64,000 nt of DNA from Drosophila pseudoobscura (Eukaryota; Arthropoda; Insecta; Diptera; Drosophilidae): NCBI RefSeq assembly GCF_009870125.1, contig NC_046680.1:11408001-11472000 (forward strand), in the 5' to 3' direction. A program made the position numbers and the translations under genes. Position 1 is the first letter of the stretch, and each line of letters starts with the position of its first letter. Of this stretch, positions 11,179-24,099 are shown piece after piece. The notes beneath the pieces were generated by a model. It saw only the letters and a program-made list of their open reading frames with translations. It was not told where the DNA came from and ran no database searches.

Positions 11179-12859
11179 ACCAGACTTTCTTCTAATTCAA
11201 ATTCAATTTATCAGCAGAGCAAAGCATATTTAATTAAATCATTTTTCAAAATGGTTTTTACATGTTAAATATTTAACAAACGCATGGGTTGTTTCACTTA
11301 AAGAGTTTCTTTTATTGCAGATTCTTCATTTTCAGTGTATTTTTGCAAGCAAAAGTATTAGATATTAGATAAAAAGATGTTTTTTTTTACTGAGTTAAGT
11401 ATTTTGATCTTTTTACTCCATAATTTTCATGAGAATTCGCTCATGGCTCACGAAATTTGTTCGAAACGGCACGAAACGAAACCCATGGGGCGCATTGATA
11501 TGAAGAAACCAAACTGGTTTTCTCGCATCGTGAGTAACCCTAGTTCGGGCACCACAAATTAATGATGTTGACGTTCTCTTCGTGGCGCCTGCGCATGTGT
11601 GCATGCCGTGGTAACTTTGTCAGAGGTACTTTATGCTTCGTCGTGGCTTAGACAGCGGACCAAATCGCATTGGACAAATCATACTTCAAACATAAAATAT
11701 ATGTTAAGACATATACTCGTATTTTGTTTCTGTTGCATTGTTGCCCCTTGTTTAATGAGTTTGTTTGAAATGTGTGTTGGACCAGTGCATATAACGAAGT
11801 GACTACATGGATATGTATTTCCAAATGCATTGAATGTATGTATGTATCCATCTATTTTATGTAGCTGCTGTGATTTGTTAGTAGAAACATAAAATACTCG
11901 TATCTATTTACAAGCTATCTATGTAGTTTATATATGTCCAATAATTGTGTGTGAGTGAGTTATCCAATTAAATGAAACAGTGTTTTTGCAACCAACCTGA
12001 ATAATGATGTAGGCCTTTCTCTATTCAATGTTTCTCAATGACCAAATGTTTCATTGTCTCTATGTGCGCCTTGTCTTTTCTTTGTGCTTGTGTCTGTGAG
12101 TGGTTACATACTGTGGGTAACAAAAGTTAACGGGCCCGTTCAAACATTTTGGCTCGAAAATGTGTGTGCACAGACTTTTTTGACCGCTGAATGGATAAGC
12201 ACCCGCTCCACACTGACAATCTGTAGACCTTGGCGCATAATGTGGAGTATGTACAAGTGACCAAAGCAAAGCCACCTAAACAAGAATCAACCCACATCCC
12301 CTAAGCCAGCCAACAGCAGACCGAAAGCGAAAGGCAGGCACTGTAGAAATATTTTGATATTCGCGTACTAAAGAGACACCCTACTTAAAATTTGAACGAT
12401 CACCTTTGCTGAGCCAATGCCACCGGATCGGTGGCGGTGCGTTTGCAAAGTTCGTCCTACTTATTTCGAGATATTATAGATCTCAATTAAGGTCTGAAAA
12501 CTACATTTCTTGTGGAATCGTGAAGAGACTATCAAATGACTATTGAAAAATATACGTAGATCACCGGAAAAGAAAGAAACCAAACTTATTAGTATTGCAA
12601 CGGCACATTATCCAAGAAGTTACATAAAGCCCAAAGATAATTGACTGAAGAGATAGTTAAATCACAATACTTATGTATATGTTTCAGCTCTAAGTTTGGT
12701 AATATGTATATTCCAACTTAATTATTATAATTCGAATTTTAATGAATAGTAGATTATACGAGTATCACTCATTTGCCATGTATAAATTACGAAATTTTTA
12801 ATTATTTTTCAGATTGAATTTATTTTTCCCCAACTTTAAATCTTGCACCCTTCACAAAC
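11179..12859. other. Intergenic, no supported gene
   Basis: AT-rich. Open frames of 61-71 codons occur on both strands (for example 11377-11562 and 12054-12260, each starting with a hydrophobic run), but none has a motif, splice support or a nearby promoter that I can argue for. A short purine-rich stretch near 12290-12340 is unexplained. Confidence 0.5.
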
Positions 12860-15633
12860 ATGTTAATTTACTTGCTTATACTTTGTGCTTTAAAAAGCGG
12901 TAAGTTTATTAAATAAATAGATGGTTTGATTTGATATTTACTCAAGTTTCAAAATACAAACCACACATGCAACAAAATATTTAAAGTTTGTTTATATTTT
13001 TATGTGTATTTCGATGCCAGCATCTTGTGGTGAAAATGAGTTACTTACTCAAACTGTTTATGGATTTTTGGACTTTACGACTACCATTGGGAATACCGTA
13101 ATGGTATTTTCTCCCCAAAGCTCCCCACATTTTGGTGAGTTTTTATTATTTTCAGATAATGTTCCCTAATCAAGAGAATAAGGTCCTAAACATTGTAAAC
13201 ACAAACTGATTTAAATATGCCAATTAACGTTCCTTTTGTTGTATCTTTTAGAACTAAAAGCTAACAACACAAACAACATCATTAATATTATTGAAACCAA
13301 GCCAAAATTTTCGAAAAAAGAAAAGGAAAAAGAGGGAATCAAACCTACCCCTCTAATTTTGAGTCAGTCCAATGTACATCCCGAAACATTTACGTCGAAG
13401 AGTGAGTCGTACAATAAAAGTATATCGAATTCCCCAATACAAACACTATTAAGCACCCCCGAATACGATCTGCTTTCGCGCCAGCCAGAGCAGTTTGCCG
13501 AAGAATCGTATCGTGTGGTTAACTTTAAGGGGAAGAATGAAGCTGAGCGGCAAAGAAATTATTTGTCTAAAAAGGAGAGTGTCCATGGTTATCAGACAAG
13601 AGTAGCTGACGGCAACGCTAGAAATGGTGTTACTTCCACAAAGGAATCTGGGCGTTTTACAAAAGTTCCTCAGTCCATATCTTTATCGAATACCGAGAAA
13701 AAGAGCAAGCCCAGGCAGACCAGAATAAATAAAACATCAACGATTCAACCAAGTAAAACTATTAAAGATTCCACATCTCAGACTCTGGTCTCTAAAAATC
13801 CACGGAAAAGTCAACAAGGCAGCCGGGATCACAGAGGATCAAGCACTAGAAAATCATCTCGCCCAAAAGGAAAAAGGTAATGATGTAATCCAATTAGTTA
13901 AAAATGAGCATCGTGTCATTAAAAGCAATGCAAATATTATTTGCCGAAATCAATTTTTCGTTCTAGGAGGCATAAATCAACGCAAAATACTAAGATATTA
14001 ATCACTCCATCATCAACGGAAACTACCTCACGTCACTCATATCGCTCCAAAGTAACAAGTCTACAGGAAGAATCCGTTACAGTTCCAAGTGCTAGCACAT
14101 TCAAGCTAAATAGGCGACCAGGTCGATGGCAATATAAAACCTCCGCAAAGCCCAAAGTTAATATAAGGAAGAATACCAGCTCCAACAGTCCGATCACTAT
14201 ACAAAATAATGATACGACCCACGTTGATCAAAGCATACCGGAGGTTCCCATAAACGGCGAAAATCCGGAGCAGATTCTGAAGGTCTTAAACAGTGGAAGA
14301 GATCTAGAGGCTTCTGGCTCCCAAAATGGCCCTGTGGCTAACAACAATGACAACGACGAGCAAAAATCAAAGTACTTTGTGCAAACATTAAATGTAGAGA
14401 TATCGACACCGAAACCTTTTATTGACACTTACTATGAAATTGCAACAATTAAAAGCCCGTTTATATTCCAGGTAATTTCTGACATGTTTTAATTGATATT
14501 TGATATTTTTGTAAACTTCTTTAACACGTTTCCATTATCTTAATCCTGAAACCTTTTTTTAGGCGGGAGTGGTAAAAAAAACGAGATTTTTGACCGTTAC
14601 ATCGACTATAGAAAAAGTAATAAGGGAAGAGCACACGAAAGAATACTCTGAAGATGATGGCCCTCTGACCGAGAATATTTTGGAGTCGACAACTCAGACA
14701 GATGAAAAATCATTGGATGGAAGTATATCAACATTAAAACCTATTTATATTGAAGATGGTTCAGAGACTCCTAGCTTAGAAACAATAACTGAATCGTTTT
14801 CCATAACACAAACCAAGCTTAAAACACAGATTCTTCCTATAATTAATGAAAAAAGAAATGAAACAATCCAAGTAACATTGGTTCAAACATATGATTATAC
14901 CAGCCTTATAACAGTTACGCAAACAATATCCCCATTAAGCGAAGATTTCAGTCCTTCCAAGAACTTTAAAGACTTCGAAGGGAACTTAGACGAAGCTGGA
15001 TCAGAGCTGAACTTGGATCTGGAGTTCGGTGATGAGGATAATACCGGAAAATTTGATGCGAAAATTAAACCGAAAAATAAAGAAGACATCAAGAGTGGAA
15101 GCAACCTAACCCTAACAAATCCATTGATACCTGAAACTATTCATTTTCCAGAGAGCCAACCACCAAACAATTTCATAACCTCAACGCGCCCAGTTGTAAA
15201 ACTTGAAACAATTTGGGAGTCGCATGTAGTACCTCTAGTTAGAGGAACTGAGACCATTATGAGAACGCTCTCCAAGTCTGTTGGAGTAGTTGAGAAAACA
15301 GAATACGTTACTGATATTACTCCACTGTCCGTGCCAACATCACAATATCCATTTTCAATCAATCCTTTCTACAATCCCTTATTGCCCATGCCGCCACATC
15401 AGCAGCAGCTGATTACTTCCACTGAAATTTTGCAAACAATGGCAACAGAAACGAGCTCTAAGGTTTTGAAACTGACATTTGGTGCAAGAACAGCTTATAC
15501 CACAATATTTTCAACTGCCGTTGTACCAACACAAGTTACAAAATTAATTACAGCAACCATACCTGTTCAGCACTCTGGATCTTTTCCAAACTTCTATCCA
15601 CCCCCATATAATCCATTCGCATATGTTGGTTAA
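12860..15633 (+). CDS. Secreted Thr/Ser-rich extracellular protein, DUF4758-like
   Basis: Five exons: 12860-12899, 13021-13134, 13252-13876, 13967-14471, 14563-15633; 784 aa, all phases closing. Residues 1-16 form a signal peptide (MLIYLLILCALKSGA). Just after it comes TVYGFLDFTTTIGNTVMVF, which resembles the repeated motif of arthropod DUF4758 proteins. Residues about 60-400 are basic, low complexity and rich in Ser/Thr/Lys (TRKSSRPKGKR), with several possible dibasic cleavage sites. The C-terminal part holds divergent Thr/Val-rich beta repeats such as TRFLTVTSTIEKV, KLETIWESHVVPLV, TEYVTDITPL, STEILQTM and VTKLITATIPV, and ends in a Pro/Tyr-rich tail. This suggests a cuticle or apical extracellular-matrix protein; no enzyme motif. 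The gene is AT-rich compared with neighbours. Family call is from motif memory only. Confidence 0.75.
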
Positions 15634-16292
15634 TATTTAAATAGATGTAAGGACGAGCACCTAAACCAATACTTCGATTGCTCTAAATAGAATTTTTGTT
15701 TATAACTAAGTTTGTGTATTGAAAGGCGGTGATAAAAATACAATAGATTTTATTAGATTTAATATAAACTTTGTCACAAGAAAGTGCAAATATAATTGTA
15801 AATATTTATCTTAAGTTTAGAAATAAGCTATATTCAAATTGTTTTTGATAGTTACATACGCGTAAATATGGTCGTTGTTTGGTTCAACTTCTCGGATAAA
15901 ATAAATTTTTTCTACTTTTCCAATCCGTGACTTTATTTATTCTCTTTCGTTTTCTCCTATCAAGGAAGAGTGTATTGGATTCTTTTTATGTACTTGTGGT
16001 ATACAGGACTCAATAGTGCGTATACACTTTAATATTAGCTCGCTAATACCACTAAGCAAACAGCACATAGAGGCATCAAATCGAGTAAAAACTCACTGCT
16101 CACTGCTAGAGCAACAACGTATATTCTTTTTTTTTTGTTTTAAGGAATGCTGAAATTATACAAGTTGTTCCGCTCCTGCAACGCGCTCTCGTTTAGGGTC
16201 CTATTTTGTTCTTTTCTCTCTCGCATCAGACATGGCGAAAGTAGTGCTGAGAGAGTTTGCGGACCAGCAGTCGAGACGTAAATTCAATATTT
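15634..16292. other. 3' UTR and intergenic sequence
   Basis: Contains the 3' UTR of the preceding gene; an ATAAAATAAATTTT cluster near 15895-15908 is a likely polyadenylation signal. Nothing else recognised. Confidence 0.5.
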
Positions 16293-17421
16293 TTATACCC
16301 GATACTCAAAATGAGTATTGGGGTATATTAGATTTGTGGTAAAAGTGGATGTGTGTAACGTCCAGAAGGAATCGTTTCCGACCCCATAAAGTATATATAT
16401 TCTTGATCAGCATCAATAGCCGAGTCGATTGAGCCATGTCTGTCTGTCCGTCTGTCCGTCCGTCCGTCTGTCCGTCTGTCCGTCCGTCCGTCTGTCCGTC
16501 TGTCCGTCCCCTTCAGCGCCTAATGCTCAAAGACTATAAGAGCTAGAGCAACGATGTTTTGGATACAGACTTCTGTGATATGTCACTGCTACAAAAATAT
16601 TTCAAAACTTTGCCCCGCCCACTTCCGCCCCCACAAAGGGCGAAAATCTGTGGCATCCACAATTTCGACGATACGAGAAAACCAAAAACGCAGAATCGTA
16701 GAGAATGACGATATCTTTTAGACTGCGGAATCTGAATTGGATCGTATTATTATTATAGCCAGCATCAAGAAAACAATTTCATTTTTTCTCGCCCTGTCTC
16801 TCTCTAACACACAGGTAGCATAGGCGGCTTTGCTTAGAGTAAAACATTAGCGCCTAGATCTCAGAGACTATAAAAGCTAGAGCAACCAAATTTGGTATTC
16901 ACACTCCTAATATATCGGACCGAGACGAGTTTGTTTCAAAATTTCGCCACACCCCCTTCCGCCCCCGCAAAGGATGCAAATCTGGGGATATTCACAAATC
17001 TCAGAGACTATTAAAGCTAGAGTAACCAAATTTGGTATCCGCACTTCTGTTAGATCTCACTATAAAACCTTTATCTCAAAATTTCGGCCCACCCCCTTCC
17101 GCCCCCACAAAGGACGAAAATCTATTGCATCCACAATATTGCAGATTTGAGAAAACTAAAAACGCAGATTCATAGATAACGACCATATCTATCAAATTGC
17201 TGAACCTGGATCAGATCAGATAATTTTTGTAGCCAAAAGGAACAAATCAATTTTCATTGGCTACGCAGCGCCCGACGTCACGCACAGACTGATTTTCTGT
17301 CTCTCTCGCACGCTCTCTTTGTCGTGTCGTTTAATATTAGCGGCGTCTGCCGGAGGAGAGCCATACTGACTTAGTATCGGGTATAACCGTAGAGTTGCGG
17401 TGTCCGCAGCAACTCACAACG
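16293..17421 (+). mobile_element. DINE-1/INE-1-like Helitron relic with tandemly repeated core
   Basis: Starts TTATACCCGATACT and has the inverse AGTATCGGGTATAA at 17373-17386; homology to the second copy (57579-58083) extends to about 17421. It carries the typical phrase AAAGTATATATATTCTTGAT followed by a (GTCC/GTCT)n tract at 16438-16510. The block starting CAAAGACTATAAGAGCTAGAG recurs near 16525, 16862 and 17003, and the CCCCTTCCGCCCCCACAAAGG block near 16619, 16971 and 17095, so the core has been duplicated internally. Non-autonomous, no coding capacity. The family name is from memory of the D. melanogaster INE-1 consensus. Confidence 0.75.
16438..16510. repeat. (GTCC/GTCT)n tract inside the DINE-1-like element
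   Basis: About 73 nt of CTGTCCGTCTGTCCGTCC-type tetranucleotide repeats, a usual internal feature of this element family; it is much shorter in the second copy (near 57905-57945 on the opposite strand). Confidence 0.85.
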
Positions 17422-18697
17422 TTCCACCTCGTTTTATTTAAATACGCTGCTGCTCTGTCTCTTTCAAGCCGACGAGAGCAAAAAACGAGAATTAACAGCC
17501 GGAGCAATAAATTCGGATTAAATTTGATATTTTGATGCGTAGTTTTCAGACGAAAGAAAATCCAAATCGACCTGGAGATTTATTTTACAGATTTTGATGG
17601 GATCATATCCATATTGCAATAATATGGTTGCACTAGATGTTTTTTTGTACGCATGTATTTGGTCCCAGCTGAAAATATAAAAAAATATAAATTTAATCGT
17701 AATCAGTTTCACAAATACCCAGAATAAATAATTCATACGTCAAGATAGTAAGAAATCGAAGCATTCCAATTCCATCGTTCTAAAAATACAACACTTTGAA
17801 TGCAAACCTAACCTATAACGATAGATATCGCAGTATCGATATAATTATGTGCAATGCTGTCAAATAAATAGTGTCGAGGCAAAAATAAAATACTCCGACG
17901 TTTATTTTTGAGTTGTAAGTAATTGTGTGCGTGCCAAATATTTACCGGTAATATCTTGTAAATGGCCAGTGTTTTATGGTAGATTTGCTTGAACTAATCC
18001 GTATGTTCTTCGAATCACATTTAGTTATCTATTTAATGTCTACATGTGGATGTAGCTATGTGCATAAAAATTCGCTCACGCATTTGTATGCTTGTAGCAT
18101 AAATTGAAAGTTCAGTGTTTTTTCATATGCTATATTCGTTCCATGGTGTAATAATATAGTTAATGTCATTGCGTTTATTTAGTTGTACGTATTTAGCTAT
18201 ACCAATGATTTTTGTGGGTAATGATTCTTCGAGTAATGTTATCGTGGTGATCCAATCAGTGCAAATAAAAGAAAATTTCTAAAAGTACAACACGTCCTTT
18301 TTATTTTTCTTAAAGGCAAACAGGGCAAACGTCTGTATGTACATATGTACATACATATGTATTTAGCGTCCTCTTAGCCATTTGAAATCGTTTTCACCAT
18401 CGTTCTCAGAACTTATCATCGAACCGACATACCTGCTATTTGCAAATCGTCTTCTTCTTCACATTTCTGTCCGGATTAGGTGCATACATTAAATACATGC
18501 ATATGTATCCACATCATGTATCAAATGTTGACCTGTACTGTAATACAACGTTCTAGTCTGAAACTTTAATTCGTAGCTCAAGCCCCCTCTGTTATATAAA
18601 TGGTATACAGATGATAGCGGCTTTTTTGGGACGTGCACTATATATTTATATTCTCCTAATTGCATCTTCCTATCTTAGATCATACTCACACTTGAAA
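17422..18697 (+). promoter_or_regulatory. snama promoter and 5' UTR region
   Basis: A likely non-coding first exon ends at 17914 (AGTT|GTAAGT) and joins the acceptor CCTATCTTAG ending near 18678, 20 nt before the ATG. The DRE at 17834-17841 lies just upstream. The rest is AT-rich with a short TACATA microsatellite near 18335-18365. Confidence 0.5.
17834..17841 (+). promoter_or_regulatory. DRE (TATCGATA) near the snama start
   Basis: Exact palindromic TATCGATA, the DREF site common in fly housekeeping promoters, preceded by the near copy GATATCG. About 40-70 nt upstream of the inferred first exon. Confidence 0.6.
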
Positions 18698-21600
18698 ATG
18701 TCAGTGCATTATAAATTCAAAAGTACACTCAATTTTGATACCATTACGTTCGATGGACTTCACATATCTGTGGGCGATCTGAAGAGGGAAATTGTACAGC
18801 AGAAGCGTCTGGGGAAAATCATAGACTTTGATCTTCAAATAACGAATGCGCAGACTAAAGAAGGTATGTTTGAAATAGTTTACAGTGCAAGTTTGTTCAT
18901 AAAACTCTCTATTTCCCTTTAGAATACAAGGATGATGGAGTCCTTATACCAAAAAACACTACGCTGATCATTTCCAGAATACCGTTGGCCCATCCAACGA
19001 AGAAGGGATGGGAGCCGCCAGCCGAAAATGCGGCCCCGGCTCCCTCTTCAAATAAGCAGGAGAACTTTAATATGGATCTCTCCAAAATGCAAGGCACTGA
19101 AGAGGACAAAATCCATGCGATGATGATGCAGAGTACTGTAGACTATGACCCAAAGACGTAAGAAGTAGCCCACAACTGAAAAACTGAAATTTCCCTACAA
19201 TTTTTTCTTGCTTCAGGTATCATCGCATAAAGGGGCAATCTCAAGTGGGCGAAGTTCCCGCCTCGTATCGTTGCAACAAGTGCAAGAAAACAGGTCACTG
19301 GATCAAGAACTGCCCTTATACAGCTGGTAAAGATCAGTTCGAAGTAAAAAGAAATACTGGCATACCGCGCTCCTTTAGGGACAAACCAGACACGTAAGTG
19401 ACAGGATTTCGTCCTCGATTCAGTAGATAAAAAATATCATATTTTCTGATTTCTTTCAGGGTAACAGAGGAAGAGGCCTCCATGTTTGTAGTGCCAGCGG
19501 AGCAGAATCAGGAAATTCCCGATGATTTAATCTGCGGCATTTGCCGGGACATTTTTGTTGATGCAGTCATGATACCCTGCTGCGGCAGTTCCTTCTGTGA
19601 CGACTGTACGTACTCCTCTAGTAGTAGCTTTGATTACCTAAGCCCTAATTAATTTCCTCTCTACTCTACTGGCAGGCGTGCGAACATCGTTGCTGGAGTC
19701 CGAGGAGAGCGAATGCCCGGACTGCAAGGAGAAGAACTGTTCACCGGGATCACTAATACCAAATCGATTCCTCAGAAATTCTGTGAATGCTTTCAAAAAC
19801 GAAACTGGATATACAATGCGTGCCGCCAAATCGGGTAAGATATTGTTAAGTGCGGAGTAAAGTAAAAAACTAAAACCATTCAAAAACAGTTCCAGTTAAA
19901 AAAGTTGAGAAACCCACTGAAGAGAAGCCGCCGGGCATTGAGGACAAACCCGTCGATGAGAAGCCGAGCATTGAAGAGAAACCCACTGTGGAGAAGCCCG
20001 TGGCGGAGAAGGAGCCCGACGAAGTGTCCATCAAAGAAAGGATTCTAAAGCATGAAGAGCCAGAGACAAATGGCAACAAGCACCCCCCCAAGGTGCCATC
20101 TACGGAACGGGACGCAGCTGCAACTACAGTCGCTGCCACAGATAGTAATGCTGATCAGTCGCAAAAGGAAAGGGAAAAGGATAAGGAAAAAGAAAAGGAC
20201 AAATATGATTCGGATTATGAAGATAACATAACTATTACGATGCCCCAACCGCTGGCCGATTCAGCTTCGATTGTCTCCAGCAAGGTGAGTTGAGTGCTTA
20301 CTTATTCCAAAAAAAAGATAGTTTTTTCTACTTTATTTTACTCGTTTTTTTTTGTTTGTTTGTCTGCAGTTGTCTCCCACGTTTGCAAGGAAACCTCCTG
20401 CTCATCACGTATCACACAGACGTGATCATAAATTGGATTACATGTCCGAGTCCGATATGAAGCGACGTCCACCAGCGCAATCGGAGTCTGGAAAGCCCCA
20501 CAATGAACGGGGAGAACGGAGCCTCCTGCCCACGCCCATCTCGACACACCAAAGCTACCAGGGACACCATGTGGTGAACGAGTCCGATGAAGTGCATCGT
20601 GGGAATGTATATAAGACGCCGTATATGCAAATGCCTCGGGGTCCACCACCATTGCATATGATGGGCCACCATATACCGCCACCCTACAGCAATGGATACA
20701 ATAATATGGGACAGCGGCCGCCCTTAAGGTATGTTTTCATCCTATTCCACTTGGGATCTCCAGCAGAGTGGATCTCCGAGGAGAGGCCTGCGCAGTACTA
20801 CTCCAATTGTAATTTAGTTACGATCTATGCTCTATTACGTTACTACTTTAAGCTTTGGTTTATTAAAACAGCATTCATACAGACCAATCATACTTAAGCT
20901 TTTCTATTCCCAAAATAACTTCTGAATTTTCAGCTTTGTGCCCTACCAGAACCAGCCTGTGCATCCCATTCGCGCGCAGTATGGACCCACAGGCGGAGGT
21001 ATGAACATGAATATGTCCCAACAGTTTCAGTCCCCAAATTTAGCCTCAATATATCAGGGCGTGGCAGCAAAAGTGGGCTCCGGGTAAGTATCTCTGTGTG
21101 GATCTTGGTTCCTTTTATTATTTGCTCATTTTCGAACATAGCCTTATTGACGACCCCCTGGAGGCCTTCAATCGCATTATGAAGGAGAAGGAGAGACAGA
21201 AATCCGAGAGATTTCGGAGCACAGATCATCACAGGTCCAGGTCACCGGATAGGCAGAGGTCGCATCGCTTCAAATCCCCCGTATACGAAAAAGAGTCACT
21301 GAGAGACCTGAATCTAAAGGATAAACGACCTAGGTCGAGGGAAAGAAAGCGCGAGTATAGCTACGAACGACATACGCGACACAATAGACCCAGTCGTCAG
21401 CCCTGCGATGGATCCAAGTCGCCCATAAACAAAATTAAAAGGTAAAACCCAACCAACTCCACACTTAATTTATCAGAGTTTCTTTAAAGAATTTTTTGTA
21501 TTTTGTGTATGACCAGATCGGCGCCTCGCCGTTCCATATCCCCTAAAGCGTCTTATAAATCGGACTTCAGGGAGAAGTCATATGCCAAGCCCAGTGCTCC

Positions 21601-23407
21601 CAAACTTGACCCAATTGAGCCACCTCCGCCAGGGTTCGAGGGCATGCAATTGTTTGATGATGCGGCGGCTTACAAACCAAAGCACCATCTGGGCGTCAGT
21701 GGAGGGCATGCCAAGAGAGGTGCCGCCGAGGACGAGTTGCCACGCAAGCGGAAAAGGTCGCGCAGCAGAAGTAAGGAACTGAATCAAAAACATATTGACA
21801 CCAGCTTCAGAAGCCTGACTCCTCCCCCAGCGAAAGTAGCCATTATCGCCCCGAGGCAATCAACTATTGGGGCCAGCTACGACCACTGCGAAAGGTCTCC
21901 CAAGACGCCAGAAAGAGGACAGGACGAGTATTGCATGCAGCCGATACAGCGAGTGGTACATAATGCAGCCCCAGAGGCGACTGCGCCCAATCCCTTGGAT
22001 GGCATGGGAAATATGGGCAAGGAGAACAAGAGCAAGAGTCCTGTTCCGTTGAAGGAGCGGAAGAAGAAGAAGAAGGACAAGGACAAGACCGAACGCAAGA
22101 AAAACAAGAAAGACAAGAAGGTCAAGAAGGAAAAGGAGAAACACGAAAGAGCCAAGAAGAGCTCGTCGATCAATCGGTCCGATTCTGATGTTAACAACAT
22201 GCAAATAGAGCAGACCAGTAAGATAACCCCACCCTTACGGGCTTTGCCTGAGAGCTATGGAAAATATGAATCTGCCTCGAATTCCCCAGCCCAGAGCAAG
22301 ACCAATGATATTGTTAAACCCATTAAGGCCCTGTTTGCCGTTGAGGCTCCCCATAGACATAATTTCGGTGAGGAGAGCGTCAGTGTCTCCTCCAGAAGTG
22401 GCAAACGAAGTGAGGCAGCGGCGTTGAATGCGGTCAACGTGTCCAAATGGGAGCTTGAGGAGAACAGTTTGTCCTGCAATTTCGATGATTCCTTTAAGAA
22501 GGCGGGCTCTGCCAATTCGGGAGGGGAGCACACTGAAATCACCTCGGACGTTATACGCAAGGCAGAAAACGCGATCTTTGCCAAGGCCATAAATGCCATC
22601 AGACCAGTCGAATTTCAAGTTGTAATTAATTCCAAGGGCAACAGCAAGGACCGCTCTGTGTCCATTCGAAATGATAATAAAGATCGCTCGCTCTCGCCGA
22701 AGCAGCGCCCCAGCAGCAAGTCGGTGAAGGAGCGGCTGGGCAATAAGGTGGTGCGTGATAGAAGTCGCTCGGAGGACAAGTCAAGAGCAGCCAAGAGGCG
22801 GGAGATTTCTGCTAAAACTGCACCTGATGATGACGGGTACAGGGGCAGAGCAGACGCCAATAGTGGGTCCCGCAGAGGGGACAAGCAATCGAGAGATAGG
22901 GATAGGGATAGAGCTATTTCCACAGAGAAAAGACACTCGCAACAGGTATACAAGAGAACACTGCCCGAGAGCGATAGAAATAGGCGGCAATACAAAGACG
23001 CCAAGCACGATAAGATCGGTCAAATCAATATACACGACTCAGATCGCAGAGGAGCTAGGAGCGTCAAGTCGGGCGAAGGGCGAATTGTATCTTCTGTGTC
23101 TGTGGCAGCAGCCTTGCCACCGAAGCCATGCCGCCCAGATAATCCGTTTAGACGAGCCGGCGACAGCAGTTCGAAGAGTAGTTTAGTTTTAAAATATGAT
23201 AATACGATACCGAACGAGGTTTCGCATCCAGTAAGCAGCCGCTCAGCCGCCGAGAGCAGCTTTGAACAAAGGAAACAAAAGGATAAAAAACTTAAGAAAC
23301 ATGCGAAATATTCGTCAACAGATTCGTTGAAGAGCGAGAAGCGCAAAGATTTGAAGAGCAAACGGAAGAGCAAGATATTGAAAAAGAAGAAAAAGTCGAA
23401 AAAGTAG
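18698..23407 (+). CDS. snama: RBBP6-family E3 ubiquitin ligase (DWNN, CCHC, RING)
   Basis: Ten exons: 18698-18863, 18923-19157, 19217-19393, 19460-19605, 19676-19834, 19890-20284, 20370-20728, 20934-21083, 21142-21441, 21517-23407; 1325 aa, phases all close. Residues 1-76 form the ubiquitin-like DWNN domain (MSVHYKFKSTLNFDTITFDG). A CCHC zinc knuckle (CNKCKKTGHWIKNC) follows around residue 160, and a RING/U-box around 220-270 (CGICRDIFVDAVMIPCCG, CPDCKEK). The acidic, EKP-repeat linker at 290-350 leads to a long SR/RS-rich and Lys-rich tail ending KKKKKSKK, suited to nuclear and splicing-speckle location. RBBP6 proteins ubiquitinate p53-pathway and other nuclear substrates and take part in mRNA 3' processing; fly SNAMA is essential and anti-apoptotic. 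Length is close to the D. melanogaster protein (about 1230). Poly(A) signal at 23532-23537. Confidence 0.95.
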
Positions 23408-23617
23408 AGTTTAGTTTAGTCTTAAGCTAAGCTGCAACAATTATAATATAATATGATTCATTCTAATGATTTCTGTGTACAAATCAAAGATTTTTAAGTG
23501 TATGTATTCATCATGCAGACTCTAGTATACAAATAAAAACAAATACACAACAAAAATCATTTAAAAAAAAAAACACCCAAGGATTTGTATAATATATTTC
23601 ATTGTTTTATCACGATT

Positions 23618-24033
23618 AAATTCAAAAGGCGGCAAGCCTAAGCCGCAGGTCTGGAATAACTCCATTGATCCCTATTGGTTGCCACTCGTGTGTTTACATA
23701 GAGGATTCGATTCAGAATCTGCCTGAGTATACCTATCTTCTAAACTCGAAAGCCAGAATCTTGGAACAGCTTTTTAACACGATGATTGAGGAGTCGAGTC
23801 CACGGCCCAATGCTACTTGGGGTTTAATCACGCCATCTCTCATTTATACTATTAAAAAGGTTTCGGTCGTCGTCGTCATCGGCAGATATTTTATTTTGGG
23901 TCGTCGGCTAATGAGGGCATATGAGGGCAAAAATGACATGGCTAAAAATAGACAGATAGTTTCTGTACGTATATTCTTGATAAATCGCGGTCCTTCCTTG
24001 TACTTGTGCAGTGATGTCACAAACATTTTTTAG
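23618..24033 (+). other. Unassigned open frame of 138 codons
   Basis: The frame is open from the stop at 23615-23617 to 24033 without an ATG near its start; it reads on through SIQNLPEYTYLLNSKARILE and MIEESSPRPNATWG. It is unusually long for this AT-rich intergenic stretch and adjoins a LINE fragment, so it may be a decayed exon of a transposon or a host gene remnant. No family recognised; not claimed as a gene. Confidence 0.25.
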
Positions 24034-24099
24034 AATGCACTTGACACATTTGTGATTCTTCGTGCAGCTTTCTTACCCAATTAGATCTGGGAAACTTGC

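Noticed and set aside
11377-11562. 61-codon frame with hydrophobic start
   Set aside because: No TATA, poly(A) or splice context as seen at 63517; likely chance.
16438-16510. GTCC/GTCT repeats resembling a CRISPR-like or satellite array
   Set aside because: Simple tetranucleotide tract inside a known transposon family; no spacer structure.
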